Below, piece by piece: positions 17,851 to 28,827 of a DNA stretch of 64,000 nt. The position numbers and the translations under genes were made by a program. Within the stretch, counting starts at the first letter, position 1; each line of letters starts with the position of its first letter. The notes under the pieces were generated by a model that saw nothing but the letters and a program-made list of their open reading frames with translations, was not told the DNA's origin and made no database searches. This stretch comes from Flagellimonas allohymeniacidonis (GTDB taxonomy: Bacteria; Bacteroidota; Bacteroidia; Flavobacteriales; Flavobacteriaceae): assembly GCF_004296335.1 (NCBI RefSeq), contig NZ_SGIU01000002.1, positions 1,253,882-1,317,881 on the forward strand. Direction: 5' to 3'.

Positions 17851-18468
17851 CTATTCTTGCGAGTACTCCGGGAATTCTCTGTCCTTCATAACCTCCTCCA
17901 TCTGCAGCACATGCCGTTCGGTATGCCCAGCGGCGAACATTACAATTTGAAACCCATCAACCGTGCCGAACGGAAGATCGTTGCTAAAGCGATTTCTCAG
18001 ATCGTCTTCGGTGGTCTTTACATATTCAATATGCTCCCCGCGTTTTTCCATAAAGGCTTTAACCGTATCTTCATGTGATCCAAATTTTCCGCTGGGCTCA
18101 AAAGGTTCAGCTGTCTTTACTTTATTGGACCGATCGGTGATTATGCCGAATAGTTGATCGTCCTTAAGCTTTACCGAGTCTTTCAAGGTTGGGTTGGGCC
18201 CTGCAGCAACCGCTTTTTGTATCAAGCCGCTAAAGGCATTTTCTGAAATGGCCAGATGTTCCGCACATTCGGCGATGGACCATGATTCTTCGGTGGGCTT
18301 ATAGTTCAATTGCTCTTCGCTGAGTCCGTCCAACACCGATTTCATATGATCTCTTGTCTCTTCCAAATATTTGATAAGGGTGGCACGTTCGTCATCGGTC
18401 AGCTTGTTGGTGTCTGCACTAAAACTAAAGAAGAAAAGTGCAATAATCGGTAAAACGAGTTTTTTCAT
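17851..18468 (-). CDS. Exported DinB family protein
   Basis: A 205-residue member of the DinB/DfrA-like four-helix bundle family, whose members are metal-dependent thiol-dependent enzymes or of unknown role. The start at 18468 gives a signal peptide (MKKLVLPIIALFFFSFSA); the longer ORF upstream lacks support. The three candidate metal histidines are in WSIAECAEHLAISE, near residue 73 of the preprotein, and in AAGHTERHVLQMEEV near the C-terminus. Signal peptides are typical of the Bacteroidota subset of this family. It has its own terminator. Confidence 0.85.
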   Translation of the reverse strand: MKKLVLPIIALFFFSFSADTNKLTDDERATLIKYLEETRDHMKSVLDGLSEEQLNYKPTEESWSIAECAEHLAISENAFSGLIQKAVAAGPNPTLKDSVKLKDDQLFGIITDRSNKVKTAEPFEPSGKFGSHEDTVKAFMEKRGEHIEYVKTTEDDLRNRFSNDLPFGTVDGFQIVMFAAGHTERHVLQMEEVMKDREFPEYSQE

Positions 18469-18554
18469 TGTGATAGGATTTGATGTTCTTGTATGTATTT
18501 TACTAGGTGTAAGACGATTAAAGGTACAACAATTGGACACTTGGCCAATCTCCT

Positions 18555-18704
18555 TTATAAAAGGCCAATCATCTTAAGACCAAAGATAATGGTAAAGAGC
18601 AGCACTGAATGGGGGCAAATCGGCCAATAACAGGGGCGGTTCTGAAGAGATAATTTTAAAAAAGAGAAGAGATAATAGACAAAACCAATGACAAAATAAA
18701 ACAT
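18555..18704 (-). CDS. Possible small membrane protein
   Basis: A 49-codon minus-strand ORF (MFYFVIGFVYYLFSFLKLSL) with two hydrophobic segments separated by a Cys/Pro loop (RPCYWPICPHSV). It lies 87 bp upstream of the DinB-like start. No family was recognised, and the frame remains open for about 14 codons upstream without an ATG. It may be a remnant or a genuine short membrane protein. The rest of 18705-18843 shows no gene. Confidence 0.3.
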   Translation of the reverse strand: MFYFVIGFVYYLFSFLKLSLQNRPCYWPICPHSVLLFTIIFGLKMIGLL

Positions 18705-18843
18705 CCATATAAATTTTCTATTTCTTGTACCATGGTTTTTGTATTTTTAATTAGTTCTAAATGCCCAAAAAGAGTGTGCAGATAGAACAAGGAAGCAAAG
18801 ATTTTAAAGCTATCTGAAAAAGGAAAATTCAACTACATTTCAT

Positions 18844-18877
18844 TGCCACATCCACCTTAGGTTGTGGCACTTTTTTT
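18844..18877 (+). terminator. Terminator abutting the ankyrin gene promoter
   Basis: TGCCACA (18844-18850) pairs with TGTGGCA (18863-18869) with a 12-nt loop, followed by C and seven T. The T tract runs directly into TATCTTTC (18877-18884), a weak TAnnTTTG-like -7 element 6 nt before the ATG at 18891. The transcript it ends is unknown; no plus-strand gene lies upstream, so a small RNA is possible. Confidence 0.6.
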
Positions 18878-18890
18878 ATCTTTCTGGAAT

Positions 18891-19370
18891 ATGGGACAAA
18901 GTGAGCTTTTTTTTAATGTGATACGTGAGGGCAACCTTGAAACGCTTGAACAATTGGTACAGGCCGATGGAAAACTTCTGAACTCAAAAGATTCAAGAGG
19001 CTCAACTCCCTTAATTTTGGCCACCTACTACGGTTATGCCAAGGTTGCCGAATTTCTAGTTAAGCAAGGTGCCGAAATTGACGCCAAGGATGGTTCAGGA
19101 AACACCGCATTGATGGGGGTTTGTTTTAAAGGGTATATCGAAATTGCCAAGCTATTGATTGATTCTGGAGCCGATGTCAACCATGTCAATGCTATGGGTG
19201 CCACGTCACTTATTTATGCTTCCACCTTCAATAAGCCGGAAATAGCCAAGTTACTTTTGGACCATGGTGCTGACCGTTCCCACAAAGATGCTAGGGGAAA
19301 TACCGCCTTGGACCACGCCAAAATGCAGGAGTCCCATGAACTGATAGCGTTATTGACGCCAAAACCTTGA
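18891..19370 (+). CDS. Ankyrin repeat protein
   Basis: A 159-residue protein built almost wholly of four ankyrin repeats. Typical repeat cores are visible: DSRGSTPLILATYYGYAKVAEFLVKQGAEI, GSGNTALMGVCFKGYIEIAKLLIDSGADV and ARGNTALDHAKMQE (first 20 residues of each are the diagnostic part). No signal peptide from this start, so cytosolic; a protein-binding role is inferred. The upstream codons to 18864 run through the terminator, so ATG 18891 is chosen. The Nudix gene follows 5 bp later, indicating cotranscription with it and the amidase gene. Confidence 0.85.
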   Translation: MGQSELFFNVIREGNLETLEQLVQADGKLLNSKDSRGSTPLILATYYGYAKVAEFLVKQGAEIDAKDGSGNTALMGVCFKGYIEIAKLLIDSGADVNHVNAMGATSLIYASTFNKPEIAKLLLDHGADRSHKDARGNTALDHAKMQESHELIALLTPKP

Positions 19371-19375
19371 AACAA

Positions 19376-19999
19376 ATGGACGCAAAAAAGCAACTTAACC
19401 TGGTCAAGCGTCTAAAAGCGATTGCGGATACTGGTCTTGTATACACGGAAGGGGATTATGACAAGGAAAGATATGAAGAGCTGCAGAAAATCAGTTTACA
19501 GCTTTTGGCTCATATTGCAGAGGCACCTCTTCAGGTTATGCAGGACTTTTTTGTCCCACAAAAAGAGTACCCCACGCCGAAGGTCGATGTGCGAGGTTTT
19601 GTGCTGAATGATAAAAATGAGGTTTTGATGGCCCGGGAACGAGTGGATGGTAAATGGACCATTCCTGGGGGATGGGCCGACGTGGGAAGTACACCATCCG
19701 AAGTGGCCGTAAAGGAAATCTTTGAAGAAACTGGCTTGGCAGCTAGGGTGGTTCGCTTGTTGGGGATATATGACAAGCAGGTGCATCCACACCCGCCAGA
19801 ACCTTACTATATCTACAAAATCGTCTTTCTGTGTGAAATTACCGGGGGATCTTTAATACCGGGATTTGATATGCTCGGAGCGGACTTTTTCCCTTTGGAT
19901 GCACTTCCGTCGTTATCCGAAGAACGAATTTTGGAAACGCAGGTAAGGCAACTCTTTGATTTGGCAAAATCTAATTCCAACGAAGTGCACTTTGATTGA
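19376..19999 (+). CDS. Nudix hydrolase with Nudix N-terminal extension
   Basis: Hydrolyses a nucleoside diphosphate linked to another moiety; the substrate could be ADP-ribose-like, but that is inferred from the domain order only. The 207 residues comprise an N-terminal helical domain of the kind found in ADP-ribose pyrophosphatase-like Nudix proteins (LVKRLKAIADTGLVYTEGDY) and a Nudix domain from about residue 65. The Nudix box GWADVGSTPSEVAVKEIFEE begins near residue 97, with Lys replacing the usual Arg in REXXEE. A TTG at 19367 overlapping the ankyrin stop is an alternative start. Confidence 0.88.
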   Translation: MDAKKQLNLVKRLKAIADTGLVYTEGDYDKERYEELQKISLQLLAHIAEAPLQVMQDFFVPQKEYPTPKVDVRGFVLNDKNEVLMARERVDGKWTIPGGWADVGSTPSEVAVKEIFEETGLAARVVRLLGIYDKQVHPHPPEPYYIYKIVFLCEITGGSLIPGFDMLGADFFPLDALPSLSEERILETQVRQLFDLAKSNSNEVHFD

Positions 20000-20007
20000 T
20001 AGACATC

Positions 20008-20781
20008 ATGGACAAACTTAAAATTGCGCTAGTACAATCTCATTTGCATTGGGAAAATCCTGAAGCAAACAGGTCGATGTTTGAAGCTAAAATCAAATCC
20101 ATGCCAGAGACCGTGGATTTGGTGATTTTGCCAGAAATGTTCACCACCGGCTTCACCATGAAACCCCAAAACATTGAGGTTGCTGAAGGAGAGAAAACTG
20201 TGGATTGGATGCAAAACCTTGCGAGGGAAACAAAAACGGCCATTACCGGAAGCATTGTTTTTTCAGAAAAAGAAAAGTTCTTCAACCGACTGTTTTTCGT
20301 GGAACCCAATGGAAATAGTATCACCTACGACAAAAAGCACACCTTTACACTAGCTGGTGAGGACCAGGTTTATGAAGCCGGCAGCAAAAAAATAACCATT
20401 GAATTCAAGGGATTTCGATTTTCACCTTTAATCTGCTATGATTTAAGATTTCCGGTGTGGTCCCGAAATGTGGACGATTACGATGTGTTGTTTTATGTAG
20501 CGAACTGGCCAAAACCTAGAATTGCTGCATGGGATACTTTGCTAAAAGCGCGCGCCATTGAAAATATGGCCTATTGCATTGGTGTAAATCGGGTTGGGCT
20601 TGACGGTCTGGGCTATGAGTACCCTGGGCATACCGCTGCTTATGATACGCTTGGCAATCAATTGGCTTTCTCCAATAAAGAAGAGATTTTATACGTCGAA
20701 CTTGACCGGGAACACATTTTCACGCAAAGAAACAAGTTGAAATTTCTTCAGGACCGAGATCGCTTTAATCTGCAAGGATAA
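20008..20781 (+). CDS. Nitrilase-superfamily amidohydrolase (omega-amidase/YafV-like)
   Basis: A carbon-nitrogen hydrolase of 257 residues. The catalytic Glu-Lys-Cys triad is visible in VILPEMFTTGF, TYDKKHTF and PLICYDLRFPVWSR. Overall sequence and length fit the omega-amidase group that deaminates alpha-ketoglutaramate, a metabolite-repair function; this substrate is inferred from family resemblance. It starts 8 bp after the Nudix stop (ATG at 20008; a TTG 12 bp upstream is also in frame). Its last 17 bp overlap the 3' end of the convergent Ig-like lipoprotein gene. Confidence 0.88.
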   Translation: MDKLKIALVQSHLHWENPEANRSMFEAKIKSMPETVDLVILPEMFTTGFTMKPQNIEVAEGEKTVDWMQNLARETKTAITGSIVFSEKEKFFNRLFFVEPNGNSITYDKKHTFTLAGEDQVYEAGSKKITIEFKGFRFSPLICYDLRFPVWSRNVDDYDVLFYVANWPKPRIAAWDTLLKARAIENMAYCIGVNRVGLDGLGYEYPGHTAAYDTLGNQLAFSNKEEILYVELDREHIFTQRNKLKFLQDRDRFNLQG

Positions 20782-22384
20782 ACTCTTGTGCCAATTCCCA
20801 ATTCGCTCGCACATCAATCACATCGGGGTAATAGCTGATTTTTTCAGGCTGGATTTTCTTCAAAAAACTGCCCGTATCCCATTTGCCATTGCCATTGGTA
20901 TCAAAAATTACGCGCACCAAATATTGGGAAGGTTCAAGATTGTTGAATTCAAAGGTTTTAGGCCTATCGGCCAGAAGTTCCCGCTGGGTTTCACCTTGTT
21001 CGTTGGTTAACTGAACTACTAGTGGATAACTTACCGCTCCACTCACGGTTAACCTGAGATTTCCGTAGTCCGCATAACTTCCTGTCGAAATCCGATAGGA
21101 AAGCGAATCGTTTTGCAACCCAAAAAAGTCCGAAACGGCCCCGGGCAATAACGAAAGTCCGTATCGTTGGTTAGGCTCAAGTTCAAAACCAAAATCAATC
21201 TTGTTTTTCAAGGTATCGATTTGATAACTATAAGGCATAACAATTGAATCGCTTATGACAAACTCTACCTTGCTAGTGTCCAAAGCAACGATTGGTGTAG
21301 TGCCCAAAATACTAAAGGAATCCTCAAAATTCATGGTACCTCGAACGCTCGGGGTAAACTTCAGGGAATCTAAATCCAACTTTCTGGTCTTAACGGTAAA
21401 GGTGTCCTGTTGGTCCAGTAAACTATTGCTGACCGTGAAAATAATGGAGTCTAAATCCGTTGGGGTTAACCAATAATCCAAGGTGTCCCGCTCCCTGTCT
21501 TTTAAAACTAGGGTGCGTACCGAGTCGGGCAGTTCAGTGAGCGACTCTATTTTCATGTCCTCATGATTGCCTTGAAAGCCAAAAATAATGTGGTTTTTGG
21601 CCACATAACTGGGTACGGAAGCACTATAATCGGGCTCCTCCAAAAAAAGATTGAGGAGATATATGGAATCCGTGGGAATTTGTATGGTGTCCAGCAAAAA
21701 CCCGATTTTATCCTGTCGTTGGTCAAACAAATTATTTTTGTTGATATCCTTAATGGCAAAAAGGGCATAAGAGCCGGCCTTTAAGTTTTTGAGTTCAAAC
21801 AAGGGAAGACTATCCAAGGTGTTTGTGATGTAATTTGGTGGTCTTTTGTAAATGGTGGAGTCGGTATAGCTGGTGTCGAGTTCATAGAGCATAACACTCA
21901 CAAATTCGTCCGCTTTTCTATTGAAAGCATCCTTTATGGCTCCAGAAAGTGATAGTGAATCGATGTACGCTCCGGTGGAGAAAACATAGTTGAGATAAGG
22001 GTATGGATTTCCTTCGTTATTATCCACAATACTCTGACCAAAATTAAAGGTATAGGTAGTATTCTCCCTAAGGGTATCTTGAATGGTAATCTCCACATAC
22101 TTGCTTGCGCCTCCAAGAGGTCTTATCTCTAGAGGGTATTGCAAGGGAGGAGAAACAATAATCTGGTTTTGCGCATCCTCCACCCTAACGAATTCATCAA
22201 AATACAGCCTGATTTTATTCGCATTAAAATTGATTGAAAAATTTTCGGGGGTGGCCCTTAAAAGAACCGGGGGTTCAATGTCTTTTGGGCCGCCGGAGGG
22301 GGTTCCCTTTCTGGCACATTGCCAAAGGGCCAGGCCAGTCAACAAAAGGAAAAGGAGACTCAATGATTTTTTCACGTAGACCAT
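20765..22384 (-). CDS. Ig-like domain lipoprotein
   Basis: A 539-residue exported protein. The ATG at 22384 yields a lipoprotein signal (FLLLTGLALWQC) followed by RKGTPSGGPKDIEPPVLL, the standard start of a widespread Bacteroidota lipoprotein group with an SbsA/Big_5-like Ig domain (FSINFNANKIRLYFDEFVRV). Later parts resemble further beta-sandwich repeats, including ALFAIKDINKNNLFDQRQDK and a terminal YLVRVIFDTNGNGKWDTGSF with calcium-site-like DTNGNGKWD. Function is unknown; it is probably on the periplasmic face of the outer membrane or cell surface. It is convergent with the amidase gene and 65 bp downstream of comF. Confidence 0.82.
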   Translation of the reverse strand: MVYVKKSLSLLFLLLTGLALWQCARKGTPSGGPKDIEPPVLLRATPENFSINFNANKIRLYFDEFVRVEDAQNQIIVSPPLQYPLEIRPLGGASKYVEITIQDTLRENTTYTFNFGQSIVDNNEGNPYPYLNYVFSTGAYIDSLSLSGAIKDAFNRKADEFVSVMLYELDTSYTDSTIYKRPPNYITNTLDSLPLFELKNLKAGSYALFAIKDINKNNLFDQRQDKIGFLLDTIQIPTDSIYLLNLFLEEPDYSASVPSYVAKNHIIFGFQGNHEDMKIESLTELPDSVRTLVLKDRERDTLDYWLTPTDLDSIIFTVSNSLLDQQDTFTVKTRKLDLDSLKFTPSVRGTMNFEDSFSILGTTPIVALDTSKVEFVISDSIVMPYSYQIDTLKNKIDFGFELEPNQRYGLSLLPGAVSDFFGLQNDSLSYRISTGSYADYGNLRLTVSGAVSYPLVVQLTNEQGETQRELLADRPKTFEFNNLEPSQYLVRVIFDTNGNGKWDTGSFLKKIQPEKISYYPDVIDVRANWELAQEFILAD

Positions 22385-22449
22385 GCAAAAACTAATCTGG
22401 GACAAAGAAACAATTTAATTCAAGCATTGGGAACAAGCCTTTGAAAATT

Positions 22450-23160
22450 TTAACCCTTTGGAACTACAGCAATACTGGCCACGGAAATGGTGACATCACC
22501 AAGTTGGAGTAACTCGTTGGCGCAGGCTTCGAGGGTGGCCCCGGTTGTAATTACATCATCTACCAGCAAAATATGCTTGTAGGGAACCGAAGCGGTGGTA
22601 TTTGCCTTAAAGGCCTCTTTGGTCCCTAACCATCGTAATTGCCTGTCTTTTTTGGTCTGCGTTTTGGTATTTCTAACTTTGACCAGTAAATCCGTATTTA
22701 AGTCCACTTTCAAATGGTGGGCAAGCCTTTTGGCAAATAAACGCACTTGGTTGTATCCTCTTTTCTTCTCTTTTCGCGGATGGAGGGGAACCGGTACAAC
22801 AACATCAACATCTTGTAGTCCCTTATCCCGTTTCAACAAGGAACCATACCAATCACCGAAAAATCTTCCCACCTCTTCTTGGTTTTTATATTTTAATTGA
22901 TGCAATAGGTTTTTCACTATTCCATTTTTCGAAAAAAACACAAAAGAAGCCCCTTTTTTCATGGGGATTCGGCCATAAAATATACGGTCTACGGCATTTT
23001 CATCGATGAAATTGTACTCGGTGAGTGGCATATCATGTCGACAAACGGTACAGAGTAGGTTTTCTCCTCTGGATAATCGCACATTACATCCAAAACATAC
23101 CATTGGCAATAGTATGTTGTTAATATCGTTTATTATCTTAGCCAACCTTTTGTACAACAA
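22450..23160 (-). CDS. comF: ComF family phosphoribosyltransferase-like protein
   Basis: ComF-like proteins take part in DNA uptake or single-stranded DNA handling. The 236 residues start with a zinc ribbon (MVCFGCNVRLSRGENLLCTVCR; four Cys) and end with a type I PRTase fold. The PRPP-binding motif ILLVDDVITTGATLEACANE is near residue 200, and the PVPLHPRKEKKRGYNQ segment typical of the family is near residue 125. All elements are intact. It is divergent from the coiled-coil protein gene, with 33 bp between starts, so the promoters must overlap. Confidence 0.92.
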   Translation of the reverse strand: MLYKRLAKIINDINNILLPMVCFGCNVRLSRGENLLCTVCRHDMPLTEYNFIDENAVDRIFYGRIPMKKGASFVFFSKNGIVKNLLHQLKYKNQEEVGRFFGDWYGSLLKRDKGLQDVDVVVPVPLHPRKEKKRGYNQVRLFAKRLAHHLKVDLNTDLLVKVRNTKTQTKKDRQLRWLGTKEAFKANTTASVPYKHILLVDDVITTGATLEACANELLQLGDVTISVASIAVVPKG

Positions 23161-23193
23161 AACCGTTTTGTTTTAGAGCAGCTCTAACACCCC

Positions 23194-24090
23194 ATGGACG
23201 CCCAAGATAACAAATTCAACTACAAGATTATTTTCACAGCACTCTTGGCGGTTATTGTGGGGATTCTGATAGCATTTTACTATAGCTACGCCCAATCCAA
23301 GAACCAAATGGTGTTTTTGGAACAGGAAAAATCACTTCTGGTTAAGGACCTTACCCTGATGAAGGCCGAAGTTGACCGTCTCTCTGGTTTAAACGAAGTG
23401 AATGAAATAGAGTTGCAGACCTCCAGGTTTCGGGTGCAACAACTTTTGGATTCCGTGGGAAGACTTAATTTTAGCCTTACCAAGCTCAAGGAAACACGAA
23501 AGGAGCTGCGCATGTTGGAAATTGGCTTCGACAGTCTGAAGCTTAAAAACAATTTCCTTCGTTACAACAATAGGCTTCTGGCGGATAGGTATGAACAAAC
23601 CCGAAGACAATTGGAAGAAGCTCGCGGTAGGGCGAGTAATATTGAGCAATCAGAATCACGCTTGCGTGAAGCCAATCGAGAATTGAGTCGGGAGCTTAAA
23701 ATCAAAAGCTATCTCAAACTACAAAGTGCCGAAGGGAATGGTTTTCGATTAAGAGCGGGAAGACCCCTGAAAACCAACAAAGCCTCTACCATTGAAAAAT
23801 TGAGAGGTTGTGTGACCGTATTGAGCGATCCTACCGAAAAAGGAAAGGTGCGCGTGCTCTACCTTCAATTTTTAGATCCCGAAATGAAGGTCATTGAGGA
23901 CAATGCCAGCACTATTTCTGTTGGGGGCAACACCTATAGCAAAAAAGTTGAAATTGTATACACTGGAAAGGAAATCAGCGTATGCGATGCCATTACCGTA
24001 CCAGAAGGTTCCTTGGATGAAGGAATTTATACCCTCAATGTCTTCGAGGATGAAAGACTTCTGGCCTCAGCTGAATTTCAGCTGAAATAA
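23194..24090 (+). CDS. Single-pass membrane protein with long coiled coil
   Basis: A 298-residue protein without recognised family. A short cytoplasmic N-terminus precedes one TM helix at about residues 11-29 (IIFTALLAVIVGILIAFYY). A coiled coil follows from about 33 to 170 (LEQEKSLLVKDLTLMKAEVD, NNRLLADRYEQTRRQLEEAR), then a C-terminal beta-rich domain (about 195-298) with TVLSDPTEKGKVRVLYLQFL. The layout, with one anchor and a periplasmic coiled coil plus small domain, suggests an envelope structural role; this is an inference. It lies 36 bp upstream of glyS, which has its own promoter. Confidence 0.75.
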   Translation: MDAQDNKFNYKIIFTALLAVIVGILIAFYYSYAQSKNQMVFLEQEKSLLVKDLTLMKAEVDRLSGLNEVNEIELQTSRFRVQQLLDSVGRLNFSLTKLKETRKELRMLEIGFDSLKLKNNFLRYNNRLLADRYEQTRRQLEEARGRASNIEQSESRLREANRELSRELKIKSYLKLQSAEGNGFRLRAGRPLKTNKASTIEKLRGCVTVLSDPTEKGKVRVLYLQFLDPEMKVIEDNASTISVGGNTYSKKVEIVYTGKEISVCDAITVPEGSLDEGIYTLNVFEDERLLASAEFQLK

Positions 24091-24114
24091 CACTTCATTT
24101 TTAGGGTAAAATTC

Positions 24115-24122
24115 TATTTTTG
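24115..24122 (+). promoter_or_regulatory. -7 element of glyS giving a leaderless transcript
   Basis: TATTTTTG is an exact TAnnTTTG match ending 4 nt before the glyS ATG at 24127, so the mRNA is predicted to have virtually no 5' leader. A convincing -33 element is not obvious. Confidence 0.5.
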
Positions 24123-24126
24123 CCGA

Positions 24127-25668
24127 ATGGCGAATCAAGAGGATATTTTTAAGAAAGTTATTTCCCACGCAAAGGAATACGGATACATATTTCAATCCAG
24201 TGAAATTTACGATGGACTCAGTGCCGTTTATGATTACGGTCAAAATGGAGCTGAGTTAAAGAAAAACATTCGCGAGTACTGGTGGAAGGCTATGGTACAG
24301 CTCAATGACAATATTGTCGGTATCGATGCGGCCATTTTTATGCATCCCACAACCTGGAAAGCTTCAGGCCACGTTGACGCTTTCAATGACCCCTTGATTG
24401 ACAATAAAGATTCCAAAAAAAGATATCGTGCTGATGTTTTGGTCGAAGACCATGTGGCCAAGATTGAAGCCAAGATTGATAAAGAAGTGACCAAGGCCGC
24501 TAAACGGTTTGGGGACAGTTTTGATAAGGACCAATTTTTGTCTACCAACCAGCGGGTTTTGGACTACCAAAATAAGGCAACCACTATTTTAAAGCGTTTG
24601 GGACAATCTTTGGAAAAGGAAGACTTGGCCGATGTAAAAGCTTTGATTGAGGAACTGGGGATTGTTTGTCCCGTTTCAGGGTCCAAGAACTGGACCGATG
24701 TCAAACAATTCAACTTAATGTTTGGGACCAAATTGGGTGCTTCCGCGGACACCGCTACGGATTTATACCTACGACCCGAAACCGCTCAAGGAATATTCGT
24801 CAATTTCTTGAATGTGCAAAAAACTGGCCGTATGAAAATCCCATTTGGAATTGCCCAGACCGGAAAAGCATTTCGTAACGAAATTGTGGCCCGTCAGTTT
24901 ATTTTCCGAATGCGGGAGTTTGAGCAGATGGAGATGCAATACTTCATCAAACCTGGCACCCAAAAAGAATGGTATGAAGCATGGAAGGAGAAGCGGATGA
25001 AATGGCACCTCTCCCTAGGAATGGGTAAGGAGAACTACCGTTACCATGATCATGAAAAATTGGCACACTACGCCGATGCTGCCGCAGATATTGAGTTTAA
25101 ATTTCCATTCGGATTTAAGGAGTTGGAAGGGATTCATTCCCGAACCGATTTTGATTTGGCCAGTCATGAAAAGTATTCTGGCAAAAAGCTGCAATATTTT
25201 GACCCTGAGCTAAATGAGAGTTATGTGCCTTACGTACTGGAGACCTCAATAGGTTTGGACCGGATGTTCTTGGCCGTTTTCTCCAATTCTTTGGTGGAAG
25301 AACAATTGGAAAACAACACCTCACGGGTTGTACTGAAGTTGCCCGCTGTGCTTGCACCGACCAAAGTGGCGGTTTTGCCCCTTTTGCGCAAGGATGGTCT
25401 TCCTGAAATTGCCCAAAAGCTGGTAAACGAGCTCAAATGGAACTTTAATGTGGTGTACGATGAGAAGGATGCTGTAGGGCGACGTTATCGCCGTCAAGAT
25501 GCGGTGGGTACTCCATTTTGTGTAACGGTTGACCACCAAACCTTGGAAGATGAAACCGTAACCATTCGTCATCGCGATTCCATGGAACAGCAGCGTATAG
25601 CCCTTTCTGAAGTAAAAGGAATTATCGCGAAGGAAGTGGATATGAAAGAATGGTTAAAAGGGATTTGA
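24127..25668 (+). CDS. glyS: Glycine--tRNA ligase
   Basis: Charges tRNA-Gly. This is the homodimeric eukaryote-like/Thermus type at 513 residues. The class II motifs are visible: motif 2 in GKAFRNEIVARQFIFRMREFEQMEMQYF (Arg-Asn-Glu then F-x-MREF) and motif 3 in YVPYVLETSIGLDRMFLAVF. The C-terminal anticodon-binding domain follows (KVAVLPLLRKDGLPEIAQKL and RRYRRQDAVGTPFCVTVDHQ). TAETAQG-type LRPETAQGIFVNF is also intact. It is convergent with the acetyltransferase gene 16 bp downstream. Confidence 0.97.
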   Translation: MANQEDIFKKVISHAKEYGYIFQSSEIYDGLSAVYDYGQNGAELKKNIREYWWKAMVQLNDNIVGIDAAIFMHPTTWKASGHVDAFNDPLIDNKDSKKRYRADVLVEDHVAKIEAKIDKEVTKAAKRFGDSFDKDQFLSTNQRVLDYQNKATTILKRLGQSLEKEDLADVKALIEELGIVCPVSGSKNWTDVKQFNLMFGTKLGASADTATDLYLRPETAQGIFVNFLNVQKTGRMKIPFGIAQTGKAFRNEIVARQFIFRMREFEQMEMQYFIKPGTQKEWYEAWKEKRMKWHLSLGMGKENYRYHDHEKLAHYADAAADIEFKFPFGFKELEGIHSRTDFDLASHEKYSGKKLQYFDPELNESYVPYVLETSIGLDRMFLAVFSNSLVEEQLENNTSRVVLKLPAVLAPTKVAVLPLLRKDGLPEIAQKLVNELKWNFNVVYDEKDAVGRRYRRQDAVGTPFCVTVDHQTLEDETVTIRHRDSMEQQRIALSEVKGIIAKEVDMKEWLKGI

Positions 25669-25684
25669 TTCCTCTACTACTTTC

Positions 25685-26326
25685 TTAATCAGGCTCAATC
25701 CCATTTTTTTGGATCTTCAAGACTTTGCCTTCTTGATCAAAAGCCTGTATAGGAGCAAAATCTTCCTTGATTTGGGCGTAATCCTTAAAGCTTAAATCCC
25801 AAATCATGGTATCCCTAGAATTATTATCGGAGGTCGGAGTATCTTCCTTTAGTATTTTGATTAGTTTAAATCCAAGTTTTTTTGGGATTTGCCGGCTTAT
25901 CAAATTATTGGAATCGCAGTGGATTTGAATATTCTTCACCCTATGAAATTCGAATCCAGCCTTAACCATTGCGGAGGCTGCTTCGGTGGCATATCCTTTA
26001 TTAAGGAATGAAGAATTTATCCAATAGCCAATTTCACGTGATTCTTTCCCCAAGCGGGTATGTAACCCGGTTGACCCGATCAATAGGTCTTCCGATTTGT
26101 TGAATATTCCAAACGTGTAGTCCTCATTTTGGATAAAATCGGATTCAAATTTTGATACTAATTCCTTTTTTGATTCTAGGGTTGTTGGCTCACTCTTAGC
26201 CCAAGGCATCCACTTACGAAGGTTTTCAAGACTGCTTGCAATTGCATTTTGAACCAATATGGCATCACTTGGTCTATAACATCGAATGACCAATCTTTCT
26301 GTAATAATTTTGAATGGGATGCTCAT
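25685..26326 (-). CDS. GNAT family N-acetyltransferase (RimJ/RimL-like)
   Basis: A 213-residue acetyl-CoA-dependent acetyltransferase. The N-terminal FKIITERLVIRCYRPSDA matches the RimJ/RimL group. The acetyl-CoA-binding region reads IGYWINSSFLNKGYATEAAS, followed by NIQIHCDSNNLISRQIPKKLGF with the conserved Asn. The ATG at 26326 (MSIPFKI) is preferred over 26344 because it gives the family N-terminus. Substrate is unknown. The divergent katG gene starts 195 bp away. Confidence 0.87.
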   Translation of the reverse strand: MSIPFKIITERLVIRCYRPSDAILVQNAIASSLENLRKWMPWAKSEPTTLESKKELVSKFESDFIQNEDYTFGIFNKSEDLLIGSTGLHTRLGKESREIGYWINSSFLNKGYATEAASAMVKAGFEFHRVKNIQIHCDSNNLISRQIPKKLGFKLIKILKEDTPTSDNNSRDTMIWDLSFKDYAQIKEDFAPIQAFDQEGKVLKIQKNGIEPD

Positions 26327-26383
26327 GGAATTGCTAGGGGCCAATTTATATTTAGTGGAGTTTTAAAAGCTACATTTTGGTAA

Positions 26384-28726
<2,343 letters not shown>

Positions 28727-28751
28727 TCTTGGTGATAACCTAAAAAAAGAG

Positions 28752-28780
28752 CACCCCAATTTTAATTGGGGTGTTTTTTT
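28752..28780 (+). terminator. Terminator of katG
   Basis: CACCCCAATT (28752-28761) pairs perfectly with AATTGGGGTG (28764-28773), followed by a T run, 25 bp after the katG stop. Confidence 0.95.
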
Positions 28781-28827
28781 ATGGGGTAATAAGTGCCAGT
28801 GAATATCAAGATTTCAAAAACTTTGAC

